From an uncultured Roseovarius sp. (lineage in GTDB: Bacteria; Pseudomonadota; Alphaproteobacteria; Rhodobacterales; Rhodobacteraceae): a DNA stretch of 64,000 nt. Of this stretch, positions 46,749-54,199 are shown one piece after another (position 1 is the first letter of the stretch; each line of letters begins with the position of its first letter). Position numbers and translations under genes: made by a program. The notes beneath the pieces are model-generated. The model ran no database searches and had not been told where the DNA came from. It saw nothing but the letters and a program-made list of their open reading frames with translations. The stretch covers positions 4,444,001 through 4,508,000 of the forward strand of contig OX638333.1 in NCBI GenBank assembly GCA_951812895.1. Direction: 5' to 3'.

Positions 46749-47216
46749 GTGCCTGACCGCATTCTCAGAACACAACACGACATAGTTAGCTTCGCCACCT
46801 TCCTTGAAGGTTTAAAGCTTCCGTTGACCGTTGAATGGCAGGCAGGAAAGCACCGCAGCCAAGAGCAAAACCGCCTTCAATGGCTTTGGTCAAAAGAAGT
46901 GGCAGAACAACTTGGCGACCGCGATCAATCTGACGTGCAGGCAGAATTCAAGCTTGAAATCGGCATACCCATTTTGCGCGAAGAACCAACGTTCCGCGAA
47001 AAGTATGACCGCATTCTTCGCAATCATACCTATGAGGAAAAAATCATTATCATGCGTGATTTTGATTTCCCCGTTACCCGTCTGATGAAAACACCCCAGA
47101 TGGTGCGGTTCCTAGACACCATTCAGAACCGATATTTGGAGCGCGGCTTTCAATTGACCGATCCCGATCCCGACATGGCAAAGCACATGGATCGATACAG
47201 GGACAAAGCAGCATGA
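46749..47216 (+). CDS. NinB-like recombination protein
   Basis: The GTG start gives 155 residues with TVEWQAGKHRSQEQNRLQWL WSKEVAEQLGD, then VQAEFKLEIGIPILREEPTF, the signature of the NinB (lambda Orf) family that loads recombinases or annealing proteins on SSB-coated DNA. It ends overlapping the HNH gene by 4 bp. Confidence 0.83.
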   Translation: MPDRILRTQHDIVSFATFLEGLKLPLTVEWQAGKHRSQEQNRLQWLWSKEVAEQLGDRDQSDVQAEFKLEIGIPILREEPTFREKYDRILRNHTYEEKIIIMRDFDFPVTRLMKTPQMVRFLDTIQNRYLERGFQLTDPDPDMAKHMDRYRDKAA

Positions 47217-47554
47217 CAGACCGCATGGAATTCCCTGTAAAGGTCCGTAAGGCCGCTTATGACCGCTCAGGTGGGATTTGTGAGTGCGGGTGCGGCGTGC
47301 CTTTTGGCAAAGAGCGTGTCGAGTATGACCATGACATACCGGCCTATCACGGCGGCAAGCCCACATTGGAAAACTGCCGCGCGCTTCGCTGGTCCTGCCA
47401 CAAGGTGAAAACCGCTCAGGACATGCAGGCAATCAAGAAAACCCGCCGGATCATTAAAAAGCAACGCGGCCTGACAGCGCAGAAAGCCACGATACCCGGA
47501 TCAAAGAATAGCCACTTCAAAAAGAAGCTGGACGGAACGGTGATCAAGCGATGA
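47213..47554 (+). CDS. HNH nuclease
   Basis: The 113-residue protein has a zinc site CECGCG and the nuclease core VEYDHDIPAYHGGKPTLENC RALRWSCHKVKTAQD, with HNH-type Asp-His, Asn and His. Such small HNH proteins support DNA processing or packaging in phages. It is encoded directly after the recombination genes. Confidence 0.8.
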   Translation: MTDRMEFPVKVRKAAYDRSGGICECGCGVPFGKERVEYDHDIPAYHGGKPTLENCRALRWSCHKVKTAQDMQAIKKTRRIIKKQRGLTAQKATIPGSKNSHFKKKLDGTVIKR

Positions 47555-47579
47555 CCCACCAAAAACTAGGAGCGAAAAC

Positions 47580-47837
47580 ATGAAACTAACGTCACTCATT
47601 ATCAGCCCGAAACATTCATGGGACAAGCCGGGTCGTGAAAACCCCTTGCGTGCTGTCGTGAAGCTGAACTCAGAGCAATCCACTATTGAGTGCGTTCTTA
47701 GCGAAGAAACCGTTCGGAAAATGCTTGATCTTTGTGCGGATGAAATTGCCAGCGATGCAAAGAAGAACGTTGATGATTTTGCTCAAGCTGTCTCTGCAAT
47801 CGACGTCGATAAGAGCAAGGCGCTCTTGGCTGGATAG
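47580..47837 (+). CDS. 85-residue early protein
   Basis: The gene follows CTAGGAGCG and encodes MKLTSLIISPKHSWDKPGRE then a helical C-terminus (SEETVRKMLDLCADEIASDA). It may be a small beta-alpha domain. Function unknown. Confidence 0.6.
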   Translation: MKLTSLIISPKHSWDKPGRENPLRAVVKLNSEQSTIECVLSEETVRKMLDLCADEIASDAKKNVDDFAQAVSAIDVDKSKALLAG

Positions 47838-47867
47838 AAGTAACGCAGGATAAACTAGGAGAGCAGT

Positions 47868-49040
47868 ATGACCAAAGAGCGAATTGAAGAACTAACCCCT
47901 GAGCAAGAGAAATATCTCCCGGTCTTTCGCGAGGAGTGGCTTCGAATTGGTCTGTCCACCAAGAACGTGGATAAAGACGCCTCAACTCACGCGGTTAAGC
48001 GGCTATACCAAGCAGGCGGGCTTGATGAGCCGCTGGTAATGCACTTCGACAGTCCGATGCAGTGCATTCTGGCAATTCATGTAATGCGCAGCCTTGGCGA
48101 AATTTCTGAGGCCAACCTCAGGGACAACCTCGGGGCCAACCTCGGGGCCAACCTCTGGGACAACCTCTGGGACAACCTCTGGGACAACCTCTGGGACAAC
48201 CTCGGGGCCAACCTCTGGGACAACCTCAGGGACAACCTCTGGGACAACTTCGGGGACAACCTCAGGGCCAACCTCGGGGCCAACCTCTGGGCCAACCTCT
48301 GGGACAACCTCTGGGACAACCTCTGGGCCAACCTCAGGGACAACCTCAGGGCCAACCTCTGGGACAACCTCGGGGACAGGGATTTGTATGTTCCCACGTA
48401 CTTCTGGGGCAACTTAGATGCCTACTGGATGGCATGGGCAGAGTTCGCGGAAAAGATTGGTGTTCCAATTGATAAAAAGGAACACTTTCACGCCTACATC
48501 GAATTTTCGAAGACCTCAGGCGTCAGTTATTTTTATCCGGGATTCGCGTTTGTCTCAGATAGACCAGACTTCATCGGCAAGGACGACCTGACCAGACTCC
48601 ACTGTGAAACCGGGCCAGCGCTTTCGTTCCGCGACGGATATTCTGTTCACGCATGGCATGGGGTGAATGTTCCGGGCCATTGGATTGAAAACCCGCAGGA
48701 AGTCGATCCGGCTGAAATCCTGAAATCCGAAAATGTTGAACAGCGGGCGGCGGGCGCGCAGATAATCGGGTGGCCTCGAATGGCCGAAAAGCTGGACCGC
48801 AAGATTATCGAAGGAGACCCGGAAAGTGACGTTGGCGCTCTTGTTGAGTTCACGCTGCCGGGCCTGCCCGATCCCGGGCGGTTCCTCATGGCGAAATGCC
48901 CCAGAAACGGGATCATCTGCGAAGGTGTTCCTCGTGTGTCCGACATAGACGATCAACCAATAAGCACAGCGATTGCGGCGCAAGCATGGCGGGACTGCCT
49001 GCCGCAGGCTGAATACATTCATCCCGCCATTCGCACATAG
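47868..49040 (+). CDS. DUF6745-like protein with four-residue (D/A)NL(W/R/G) repeats
   Basis: The 390-residue protein has an N-terminal helical domain (1-80), then about 22 tetrapeptides such as DNLW, ANLG and DNLR (residues 83-170). A C-terminal domain follows (TRLHCETGPALSFRDGYSVH AWHGVNVPGHWIENPQEVDP, AAGAQIIGWPRMAEKL) of the DUF6745 kind. Period four is not the pentapeptide period. The function of the family is unknown. It is the second repeat protein in this operon. Confidence 0.72.
   Translation: MTKERIEELTPEQEKYLPVFREEWLRIGLSTKNVDKDASTHAVKRLYQAGGLDEPLVMHFDSPMQCILAIHVMRSLGEISEANLRDNLGANLGANLWDNLWDNLWDNLWDNLGANLWDNLRDNLWDNFGDNLRANLGANLWANLWDNLWDNLWANLRDNLRANLWDNLGDRDLYVPTYFWGNLDAYWMAWAEFAEKIGVPIDKKEHFHAYIEFSKTSGVSYFYPGFAFVSDRPDFIGKDDLTRLHCETGPALSFRDGYSVHAWHGVNVPGHWIENPQEVDPAEILKSENVEQRAAGAQIIGWPRMAEKLDRKIIEGDPESDVGALVEFTLPGLPDPGRFLMAKCPRNGIICEGVPRVSDIDDQPISTAIAAQAWRDCLPQAEYIHPAIRT
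48110..48377 (+). repeat. 12-bp tandem repeats in the DUF6745-like gene
   Basis: Units GACAACCTCTGG, GCCAACCTCGGG and GACAACCTCAGG follow in about 22 copies with a strict 12-bp period and few third-position changes. They keep the reading frame. Confidence 0.92.
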
Positions 49041-49049
49041 GAGAACAAC

Positions 49050-49397
49050 ATGCGCGTAGCTATTGCAAACCAAGGTGAGGTCCGAATTGACCGGATCGAC
49101 GCCATACCCAAAGTTGAAACGAAGGAGTTCAAAGAGAAGAGCACCAAAGGCTGGATCATTAGCCATTCTGAGCAGGGGCATCATCACACATTAGGTGGTG
49201 ACTGCGAGGTTTTGGAGCGCGCGGAATGTCCGGCAGGCGCACGTATTCTCTATGCCATCGTTAAGGAGCCAACCAAGCTCTTTCAAGACGCGGCTGTGCC
49301 CCATGATCCAGTGGATTTGAGCGAGGGTATTTATGAATTCCGTATCAAGCGGGAATACGATCCTTTTGCGGATCAGGCGCGCCGGGTAGCGGACTGA
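49050..49397 (+). CDS. last gene of the rightward early operon, hypothetical
   Basis: The 115-residue protein (KEFKEKSTKGWIISHSEQGH, YAIVKEPTKLFQDAAVPHDP VDL) is also of a kind found near DUF6745-type genes, which is inferred from context. The gene has TAGGAGAAC upstream and ends 22 bp before the terminator hairpin. Confidence 0.6.
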   Translation: MRVAIANQGEVRIDRIDAIPKVETKEFKEKSTKGWIISHSEQGHHHTLGGDCEVLERAECPAGARILYAIVKEPTKLFQDAAVPHDPVDLSEGIYEFRIKREYDPFADQARRVAD

Positions 49398-49418
49398 CTT
49401 TAACCCCACCCACAACAA

Positions 49419-49440
49419 GCCCCCGCTAACAGGCGGGGGC
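49419..49440 (-). terminator. terminator hairpin between convergent operons
   Basis: GCCCCCGC and GCGGGGGC form an 8-bp stem around TAACAG. On the minus strand the stem is followed by CTTGTTGTG, a weak T-rich tract. It can therefore end the leftward small-gene operon, and perhaps act on the rightward one too. Confidence 0.65.
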
Positions 49441-49483
49441 GGAAAGGAGAACGGATACGGAACATGAGGGCGGGGCGTCAAGG

Positions 49484-49732
49484 TTAAAACGGGTTTGATG
49501 ACCACCAGCCATGCGCGGAAATTGCCAGTGCCAATACCGCGATCACGAGAGCGACGGTTGCTTTACGGTCCGCTAGGATATTCGAACGCCTGGTTAGTTC
49601 GCGCTCAGCCAAAAGCCGATCAATCGAACCGGCTGGCCAAGTTGAAATGTACTGAATCAGATCGTCATCGGATAGTCGGCGTAGGGTTTCGGGCTTTCCG
49701 TCGGTCATATTGTAGAGTGTCGTCTCGGCCAT
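49484..49732 (-). CDS. small membrane-anchored phage protein (copy 2)
   Basis: This is the copy of 4747-4995 with two amino-acid changes (Pro to Thr in NMxDGKP and Ile to Val in KATxALV). AGGAGA precedes the ATG at 49732. Confidence 0.65.
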   Translation of the reverse strand: MAETTLYNMTDGKPETLRRLSDDDLIQYISTWPAGSIDRLLAERELTRRSNILADRKATVALVIAVLALAISAHGWWSSNPF

Positions 49733-49773
49733 CCAGTTCTCCTTGTGTAAAACAAAGATAGGCATTCAAGCTG

Positions 49774-49971
49774 TCAGTTTCCACCTCCGCAATCAGGCTC
49801 CTGTTTGTTGCGCGATTCAAAATCTACACATTCGGTTTTCTTGAATGGGAACTGCTTGAGATTTGCTATTGCAGGGCGTCTTTTGCATTCGACCCATTCC
49901 GCCGTGATATAGTGATCATCGCTGTCTTGATTCCATTCATAATGAACGCAGTCGGTGCAAGCATTGAACAT
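49774..49971 (-). CDS. cysteine-rich small protein
   Basis: The 65-residue protein has CTDCVHYEWN, ECKRRP and CVDFES, spacing usual for phage zinc-binding modules of unknown role. It is part of the leftward cluster. Confidence 0.6.
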   Translation of the reverse strand: MFNACTDCVHYEWNQDSDDHYITAEWVECKRRPAIANLKQFPFKKTECVDFESRNKQEPDCGGGN

Positions 49972-49974
49972 CCC

Positions 49975-50307
49975 TCAGGCCTCCTTATTAGGCATTGCTT
50001 TCCCGCGAGCCTCACCCAACTTTAGACGCTGCTCCAACCGCCAATTCACGTTCTTTACACAGGCCGCAAGATCAGCCTCGTAGAAGCCAAGGCGCTTTTG
50101 GCCAAGGAAGAACTCAGAGCCGCCGACGGTTAATCCAGTAAGCGTTTTGGTGATCTCAATTGCGTATCCGCGCAGCTTCTCGATCTCTCGCTTCTGTTGG
50201 TCGATCTTCATCTGTTTGATCAGCAATTCGTCGGACGCCCTACCGCAGAGGTCGGCTATGTGCGTCTTAGGTCCGACCTCGGCCAGCAATTCATCTCGCA
50301 GTCCCAT
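49975..50307 (-). CDS. 110-residue coiled/helical protein
   Basis: It includes a helical coil (LLIKQMKIDQQKREIEKLRG YAIEITKTL) and a basic C-terminus (VNWRLEQRLKLGEARGKAMP). No family recognised. It is located between small zinc-type genes. Confidence 0.58.
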   Translation of the reverse strand: MGLRDELLAEVGPKTHIADLCGRASDELLIKQMKIDQQKREIEKLRGYAIEITKTLTGLTVGGSEFFLGQKRLGFYEADLAACVKNVNWRLEQRLKLGEARGKAMPNKEA

Positions 50308-50322
50308 TAGTCATGGCCTCCC

Positions 50323-50490
50323 TCATGTACCAATTTCTACTTCGTTTTTGCGTACCATTTTCGCGCCGCACTTAGGGCAACCACGACAGGCATTTGTGTA
50401 ATGTCCACGCTTGACCGTATGGCTGCACATCAGCTTTGTGCAGACGAACCAGAATTTAGGAACCCACGGTCTGCCGCGATACCCGCTCAT
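50323..50490 (-). CDS. 55-residue zinc-ribbon protein
   Basis: An ATG at 50490 with GGAGACGATTTG upstream encodes MSGYRGRPWVPKFWFVCTKL and ends with ACRGCPKCGAKMVRKNEVEI. The CxxxxC...CxxC spacing indicates a zinc ribbon. It is not repeated in the left arm. Confidence 0.6.
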   Translation of the reverse strand: MSGYRGRPWVPKFWFVCTKLMCSHTVKRGHYTNACRGCPKCGAKMVRKNEVEIGT

Positions 50491-50503
50491 CAAATCGTCT
50501 CCT

Positions 50504-50707
50504 TTATCGTGAGTTCGCGCGATCCCGGATCACACGATTTTGGTTTTCAATTTTGCGGTCAAAGACCAAAGGATCAACATCCCTCTCGCTAAAAACGAAA
50601 GGCAGCTTTCCCGGCTTGCGACACATGCAATAGCCGTCCGCGACAGCCAATACCTTTACGTCGCCACCATCGCCCGGATACGAGAACCAATCGCCACTCA
50701 CTGCCAT
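50504..50707 (-). CDS. 67-residue phage protein, copy 2
   Basis: Same protein as 5898-6101 (MAVSGDWFSYPGDGG), same start and upstream GGAGACG. Confidence 0.6.
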   Translation of the reverse strand: MAVSGDWFSYPGDGGDVKVLAVADGYCMCRKPGKLPFVFSERDVDPLVFDRKIENQNRVIRDRANSR

Positions 50708-50725
50708 CAAATCGTCTCCAATTAG

Positions 50726-50935
50726 TTAAGTTTGATTTCCATGCATGGCGTAGTGATCTGCTGCAGCTTTCAACACCTCAGACACCATGCGACGCCCTTC
50801 AGCTTTCTGTTCGTCCGACATTCCATCGAAGTCCGGCAGAGGTTCACCTTGGGAGATAGAATAGTCTTCTGCACACCTCATAAGCGCCGCCTCGCCTGCA
50901 TCAATCATGCCGGTTGTGATCTTTATGCGTACCAA
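50726..50935 (-). CDS. 69-residue conserved phage protein, copy 3
   Basis: Encodes the same protein as 5285-5494, again from a TTG start with GGGAG upstream. Confidence 0.6.
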   Translation of the reverse strand: MVRIKITTGMIDAGEAALMRCAEDYSISQGEPLPDFDGMSDEQKAEGRRMVSEVLKAAADHYAMHGNQT

Positions 50936-50954
50936 CGGTCATCGCTCCCTTGAA

Positions 50955-51197
50955 TCATATGTAGGCACCAGCATCTAGGCCATCCCAGACACGGTGCAGT
51001 TCATCAGCTTTGCCCGCTGCTATGAGGTCAACAGGCAGTTGGTTTGCAAGAAGCGGTTGAGGCAGGTTGAACCACTTAACCGCGTCCTCGAATTCGTAAT
51101 ATTCAGTGAGGCGCTTGAACATGTCGACGGTTTCTTGAGACGCGCGGCGACGATCGTCCTCCATCGCTTGGTAAAGCTCATTGCGTATTTCACCCAT
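50955..51197 (-). CDS. orphan MbcA/ParS-like antitoxin domain protein, copy 3
   Basis: Encodes the same 80-residue protein as 5514-5756, with the complete toxin-binding pattern and no toxin gene next to it. Confidence 0.55.
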   Translation of the reverse strand: MGEIRNELYQAMEDDRRRASQETVDMFKRLTEYYEFEDAVKWFNLPQPLLANQLPVDLIAAGKADELHRVWDGLDAGAYI

Positions 51198-51211
51198 AGC
51201 TCAGTCGCTCC

Positions 51212-51325
51212 TTATTGATGTTCAGCCCAATCCATTAGGCGGTCGCCAGTCTTGAACAAAACGAACCCGATCCAATGAACCAGCCTAGCAATTCCGAGGC
51301 GCTTTGGTCGCGTGTACGGTGACAT
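51212..51325 (-). CDS. 37-residue small protein, copy 3
   Basis: Same small protein as 5771-5884; the ATG at 51325 has GGGAGACGTC upstream. Confidence 0.55.
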   Translation of the reverse strand: MSPYTRPKRLGIARLVHWIGFVLFKTGDRLMDWAEHQ

Positions 51326-51355
51326 CAAGACGTCTCCCTTTAGCAAGCACAAAGT

Positions 51356-51538
51356 TCATTTATAAAACCAGCCATACGGCCTCGCAGACTCACTGCCGTA
51401 CGGAAATGGCAATTCAACCCGTTTCGGGGCCGATGGTAGATCATCCAGAAAGTCAAGATCGCCGAAGGCCGCTTTAGCCTTCTTTCCAATCTCCTCCAAC
51501 TTCTTTGCGAGATCCTCGTTGTTTTGTGTATTGCTCAT
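51356..51538 (-). CDS. 60-residue helical protein next to the transposon
   Basis: MSNTQNNEDLAKKLEEIGKK is followed by FGDLDFLDDLPSAPKRVELP and ends GWFYK. AGGAGGGTAGC precedes the start. The gene is the last phage gene before the transposable element at 51596. Confidence 0.58.
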   Translation of the reverse strand: MSNTQNNEDLAKKLEEIGKKAKAAFGDLDFLDDLPSAPKRVELPFPYGSESARPYGWFYK

Positions 51539-51638
51539 GCTACCCTCCTAAGGCCAAGTTTAGAGTGTATGTACGATCTAATGTCCATCTTTCTAAAGGG
51601 AATTATATGAATTATATATACGATAGTGCCCAGATCTC

Positions 51639-51809
51639 TCAAGTTTCTTCGTCTTCAGGTTCTTGTCGGGTTGCACCGCCTTTCATGACTGCCTTTATCA
51701 ACCTCTCCGGTTTTACCGGTACACTTATGTCCTTGTTCATATCGGCTTTTGTTGGCTGGTAACTCCGGTCCATGACCTTGTTATAGTAGTCAGACTTCTG
51801 TTTGGTCAT
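51639..51809 (-). CDS. 56-residue passenger protein of the transposon
   Basis: The ATG at 51809 lies inside the end of the restriction gene. The product MTKQKSDYYNKVMDRSYQPT continues with ADMNKDISVPVKPERLIKAV and a GGATR tail. The D-I-x-x-P-x-x-x-E-x-L-x-x-x-V-x-x-G-G-A pattern is reminiscent of small proteins next to IS1595-type transposases. Function unknown. Confidence 0.55.
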   Translation of the reverse strand: MTKQKSDYYNKVMDRSYQPTKADMNKDISVPVKPERLIKAVMKGGATRQEPEDEET

Positions 51810-52488
51810 CGCTTTCTCCAATGCATTCCTGCGTGATCCCGATTGCCAAGACGGGACAACCGCCATTGCGTCCTGCGTCCAATCTGTAAAGCAATTTGCC
51901 CATCCATGTTGTTGATGCTCCAAACTTCTTATACACGTATTCGCTGCCTTGGGTTCCATCCTTGTTCAAAACCTTCCCAAGACTCCGAAAGAACTCATTG
52001 TCCAGCGAGGAACCGCGTGTCAGTATAACACCAACGTCGATTGCGCCAGCATCATAGAAGGCTGAAAACGCATACAGGTCTCTATCATAAGTCTGGTCTT
52101 TGCTATTCCACTCGAAGTCAAGTGCGACTTTCCCGGAAACAAAATCAATCCTGTGACCATCTAGAAAACCTTTTTTGACGTATTTGTGAAGAATATTTCC
52201 AATTTGCTTCGCATGTTCCAACCGGACCAGAAGATCAGCGGAAATGCGGGTTTCTATCCAGTCGGGCAACGGGAATAGCGTATCCACATATTGGGCGATT
52301 GGCCCCTTGCTGCCGCCCGGTCTCCTTATCATCTCCGTTGTGATCTCAAACGTTTCCAAAGCATCTGTCACATGTGAGAACTGATCAGGAAAACTGTTGG
52401 CCAGAATGGACGCTGCGTTCCTATAACTGTGAATTTCAAACTTCTGCCTGACGTTTTTCGAGAACAAATGTCTCTCGCCTTCTGACAT
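51790..52488 (-). CDS. BglII-like type II restriction endonuclease
   Basis: The 232-residue protein, near the length of R.BglII (223), contains GHRIDFVSGKVALDFEWNSK DQTYDRDLYAFSAFYDAGAI DVGVILTRG. The D...(D)x(E)xK-like set (Asp in RIDFVSG, Glu in LDFEW, Lys/Gln in SKDQ) matches the BglII/BstYI group catalytic region. The KFGASTTWMGKLLYRLDAGR and GGCPVLAIGI segments also recur in this family. It would cut unmethylated DNA, possibly at a GATC-centred site. Its ATG lies 3 bp from the methyltransferase stop. Confidence 0.78.
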   Translation of the reverse strand: MSEGERHLFSKNVRQKFEIHSYRNAASILANSFPDQFSHVTDALETFEITTEMIRRPGGSKGPIAQYVDTLFPLPDWIETRISADLLVRLEHAKQIGNILHKYVKKGFLDGHRIDFVSGKVALDFEWNSKDQTYDRDLYAFSAFYDAGAIDVGVILTRGSSLDNEFFRSLGKVLNKDGTQGSEYVYKKFGASTTWMGKLLYRLDAGRNGGCPVLAIGITQECIGESDDQTEV

Positions 52489-52490
52489 GC

Positions 52491-53126
52491 CTATTCCGCC
52501 GCAACTGACGAATTGTATTTATACGTGTCCCATGTCGGCTTATAGTCATCGCCCGCCTGGTTGCCCCAGACCGTCCAGTTTTCACGGCACCCGCGCCCGA
52601 ACAATTCCAGGTATGGTCCCCAGCTGCAACTTTCGATGATATCATACTGTTCATCCGGTTTACGGGAATGCTCCCGCTTGCGCGTCCCGAACAGATTGAC
52701 CTGTCGCCGCCCGGGTTGAAGTGTGCGCGCGTTTTTTCCACGTATCCCGAACAACAGGACTTCGGTGACGTTTCGGAAGTAAAACCCAACACCCCGCCCA
52801 TCAGAGCCACCATCCTTGCGGACCTTGTGCCAGATGATGTTTGACTTGTAAGCAAAGCCCCACTTGGTCATGACCTGTAATCCCTCAGGGAGCAAAGCAT
52901 TTGGAACCCAAAGGTAACAATGCGCCCGATCTTCGACAAAATCTGAAACGGGAAGAGTGCATATGTCTTCAAGCGTCATTGTCGGATATCTGGCAAGACG
53001 TTTATGTTCAGGGGCCATTTTTCCTGTCCGGTTGGCAAAGCGCCAAGGTGGATCGGCCATGATTGTTGAAAACTTTTCAGACCCGAGAAATTGAGAAAGA
53101 TCATTCGCGACGCTTGAATCACTCAT
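52491..53126 (-). CDS. MT-A70 family DNA adenine methyltransferase
   Basis: The 211-residue protein has the catalytic DPPW in FSTIMADPPWRFANRTGKMA and the family elements YPTMTLEDICTLPVSDFVED, CYLWVPNALLPEGLQVMTKW GF and SRKPDEQYDIIESCSWGPYL ELFGR. It probably adds N6-methyladenine to protect against the adjacent BglII-like nuclease. It overlaps the transposase stop by 4 bp (ATGA), so all three genes appear to be translated as one unit. Confidence 0.88.
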   Translation of the reverse strand: MSDSSVANDLSQFLGSEKFSTIMADPPWRFANRTGKMAPEHKRLARYPTMTLEDICTLPVSDFVEDRAHCYLWVPNALLPEGLQVMTKWGFAYKSNIIWHKVRKDGGSDGRGVGFYFRNVTEVLLFGIRGKNARTLQPGRRQVNLFGTRKREHSRKPDEQYDIIESCSWGPYLELFGRGCRENWTVWGNQAGDDYKPTWDTYKYNSSVAAE

Positions 53127-54100
53127 GACCGCGCTCCGCTTGCCAAACCGTTGTCTGCAATCAAATCAACGTAGCGAAGGCGCTTGCCCTCCATGCCAGT
53201 AACCACGCCTGACATTTGGTCGATGGTGTTTTGCGGACGGACATTGTGACGGCCTGAGAACTCATTCACATAACGGTTCAGGTGCTTGGGGCTCATTTTG
53301 TGGAACGTGCCCTTGTGAGCGCGTTTGAGCGGTGCCCAGAAGCTTTCCAGACCGTTGATGTGAGCTTGTTCCCGAACATACTCACCAACGGAATGGCGAA
53401 CTGCCTCGTGCGTCCTGTTGATCCCCTTATAAGCGCTGGCATCATCTGTGTAGACGGCCGCGCACTCGGTGGTGTGGTCAATGACAAAGCCTTGCAGCGT
53501 CTTCGACGTGGTGTCCCGTACGACCTTGGCAATAACCTGATTGGTTTCCCGATCCTTCACGCCAGCGACGATGGCTTTGCCAACGCCGCCGCGCCCGGCA
53601 TTCAACTTCTTGCCCTTGTGCTTATTCTTTTCGAGTCCGCCGATGTAGGTTTCGTCGGCTTCCACCGGGCCACCAAAGGGCAGTGCAACACCATCATCCT
53701 CAAGCGCTTTGCGCACCCGGTGCGCCAAATGCCAAGCGGCTTTCTGGGTAATCTCCAGATCGCGATGCAACTTCATAGACGAAACACCCTTGAGGCTGGT
53801 GGTCATGAGGTAAATCGCAATTGCCCAGACCTGATAACCGAGATTGGACGCTTCCATGCACGTCCCAGTGCGAACTGAAAATCGCTTGCGGCATTCCTTC
53901 TCACGGCAACGGTAGGGCATGGTCTTGTGTGCCGCCCCGGACAGCACGCTGGTCGATCCGCAATGTGGACAGTGAGGACCATCGGCCCAGCGTTCCTCGG
54001 TAAACCACTTCTCGGCGGCTTCGTCGGTGGGGAATATCTTGAACAGCTTTACGAGGCTGATACCTTCACGATAGTGCTTACCGGGTGCTTTCTGTGCCAT
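53123..54100 (-). CDS. IS1595 family transposase
   Basis: In this 325-residue protein, an N-terminal zinc ribbon (CPHCGSTSVLSGAAHKTMPY RCREKECRKRF) precedes a DDE domain. The first Asp lies in PVEADETYIGGLEKNKH, the second in AVYTDDASAYKGI, and the Asn/Glu in HINGLESFWAPLKRAHKGTF followed by HLNRYVNEFSGRHN. This is the IS1595-type arrangement. It reads away from the right terminal repeat. Confidence 0.92.
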   Translation of the reverse strand: MAQKAPGKHYREGISLVKLFKIFPTDEAAEKWFTEERWADGPHCPHCGSTSVLSGAAHKTMPYRCREKECRKRFSVRTGTCMEASNLGYQVWAIAIYLMTTSLKGVSSMKLHRDLEITQKAAWHLAHRVRKALEDDGVALPFGGPVEADETYIGGLEKNKHKGKKLNAGRGGVGKAIVAGVKDRETNQVIAKVVRDTTSKTLQGFVIDHTTECAAVYTDDASAYKGINRTHEAVRHSVGEYVREQAHINGLESFWAPLKRAHKGTFHKMSPKHLNRYVNEFSGRHNVRPQNTIDQMSGVVTGMEGKRLRYVDLIADNGLASGARS

Positions 54101-54199
54101 GTGTATCTCCCTTGATCTTGGGCACTATTGAATCACCTATGGTCTAGGGCGTCAAGCCCTTTTGGGCACTATCGTATATAATTCCCTTCGATTGACTGA

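Larger units (their letters stand above)
50719..51340. repeat. three-gene repeat unit, copy 3
   Basis: This is the third copy of the unit at 5277-5897, offset 45,441 bp, in the same orientation. It is preceded by the same 67-residue gene, so the shared block here is about 840 bp. Confidence 0.93.
51596..54188. mobile_element. IS1595-like transporter element carrying a BglII-like restriction-modification set
   Basis: The 2.6-kb unit is bounded by inverted repeats. The right end (54164-54188) reads GGGCACTATCGTATAT then AATTCCCTT. The left end (51596-51631) is its complement with an extra 11 bp (a partial duplication of GAATTATAT). Inside, a DDE transposase, an MT-A70 methyltransferase, a BglII-like nuclease and a small ORF follow in overlapping order on the minus strand. 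An 8-bp target duplication could not be seen. IS1595-family elements with passenger genes are known as transporter IS. Confidence 0.75.

Noticed and set aside
48110-48377. Second short-period repeat array, CRISPR-like at first glance
   Set aside because: 12-bp period, no spacers, and fully coding within the DUF6745-like gene.
48077-48417. Frames encoding LRLSQRL or SGTTSGPTSG repeats
   Set aside because: Both are alternative frames of the 12-bp repeats and lack starts and flanking protein-like sequence.
51632-51637. AGATCT (BglII-type site) at the inner edge of the transposon's left end
   Set aside because: One six-base site is expected by chance, and the specificity of the nuclease is not known from sequence.
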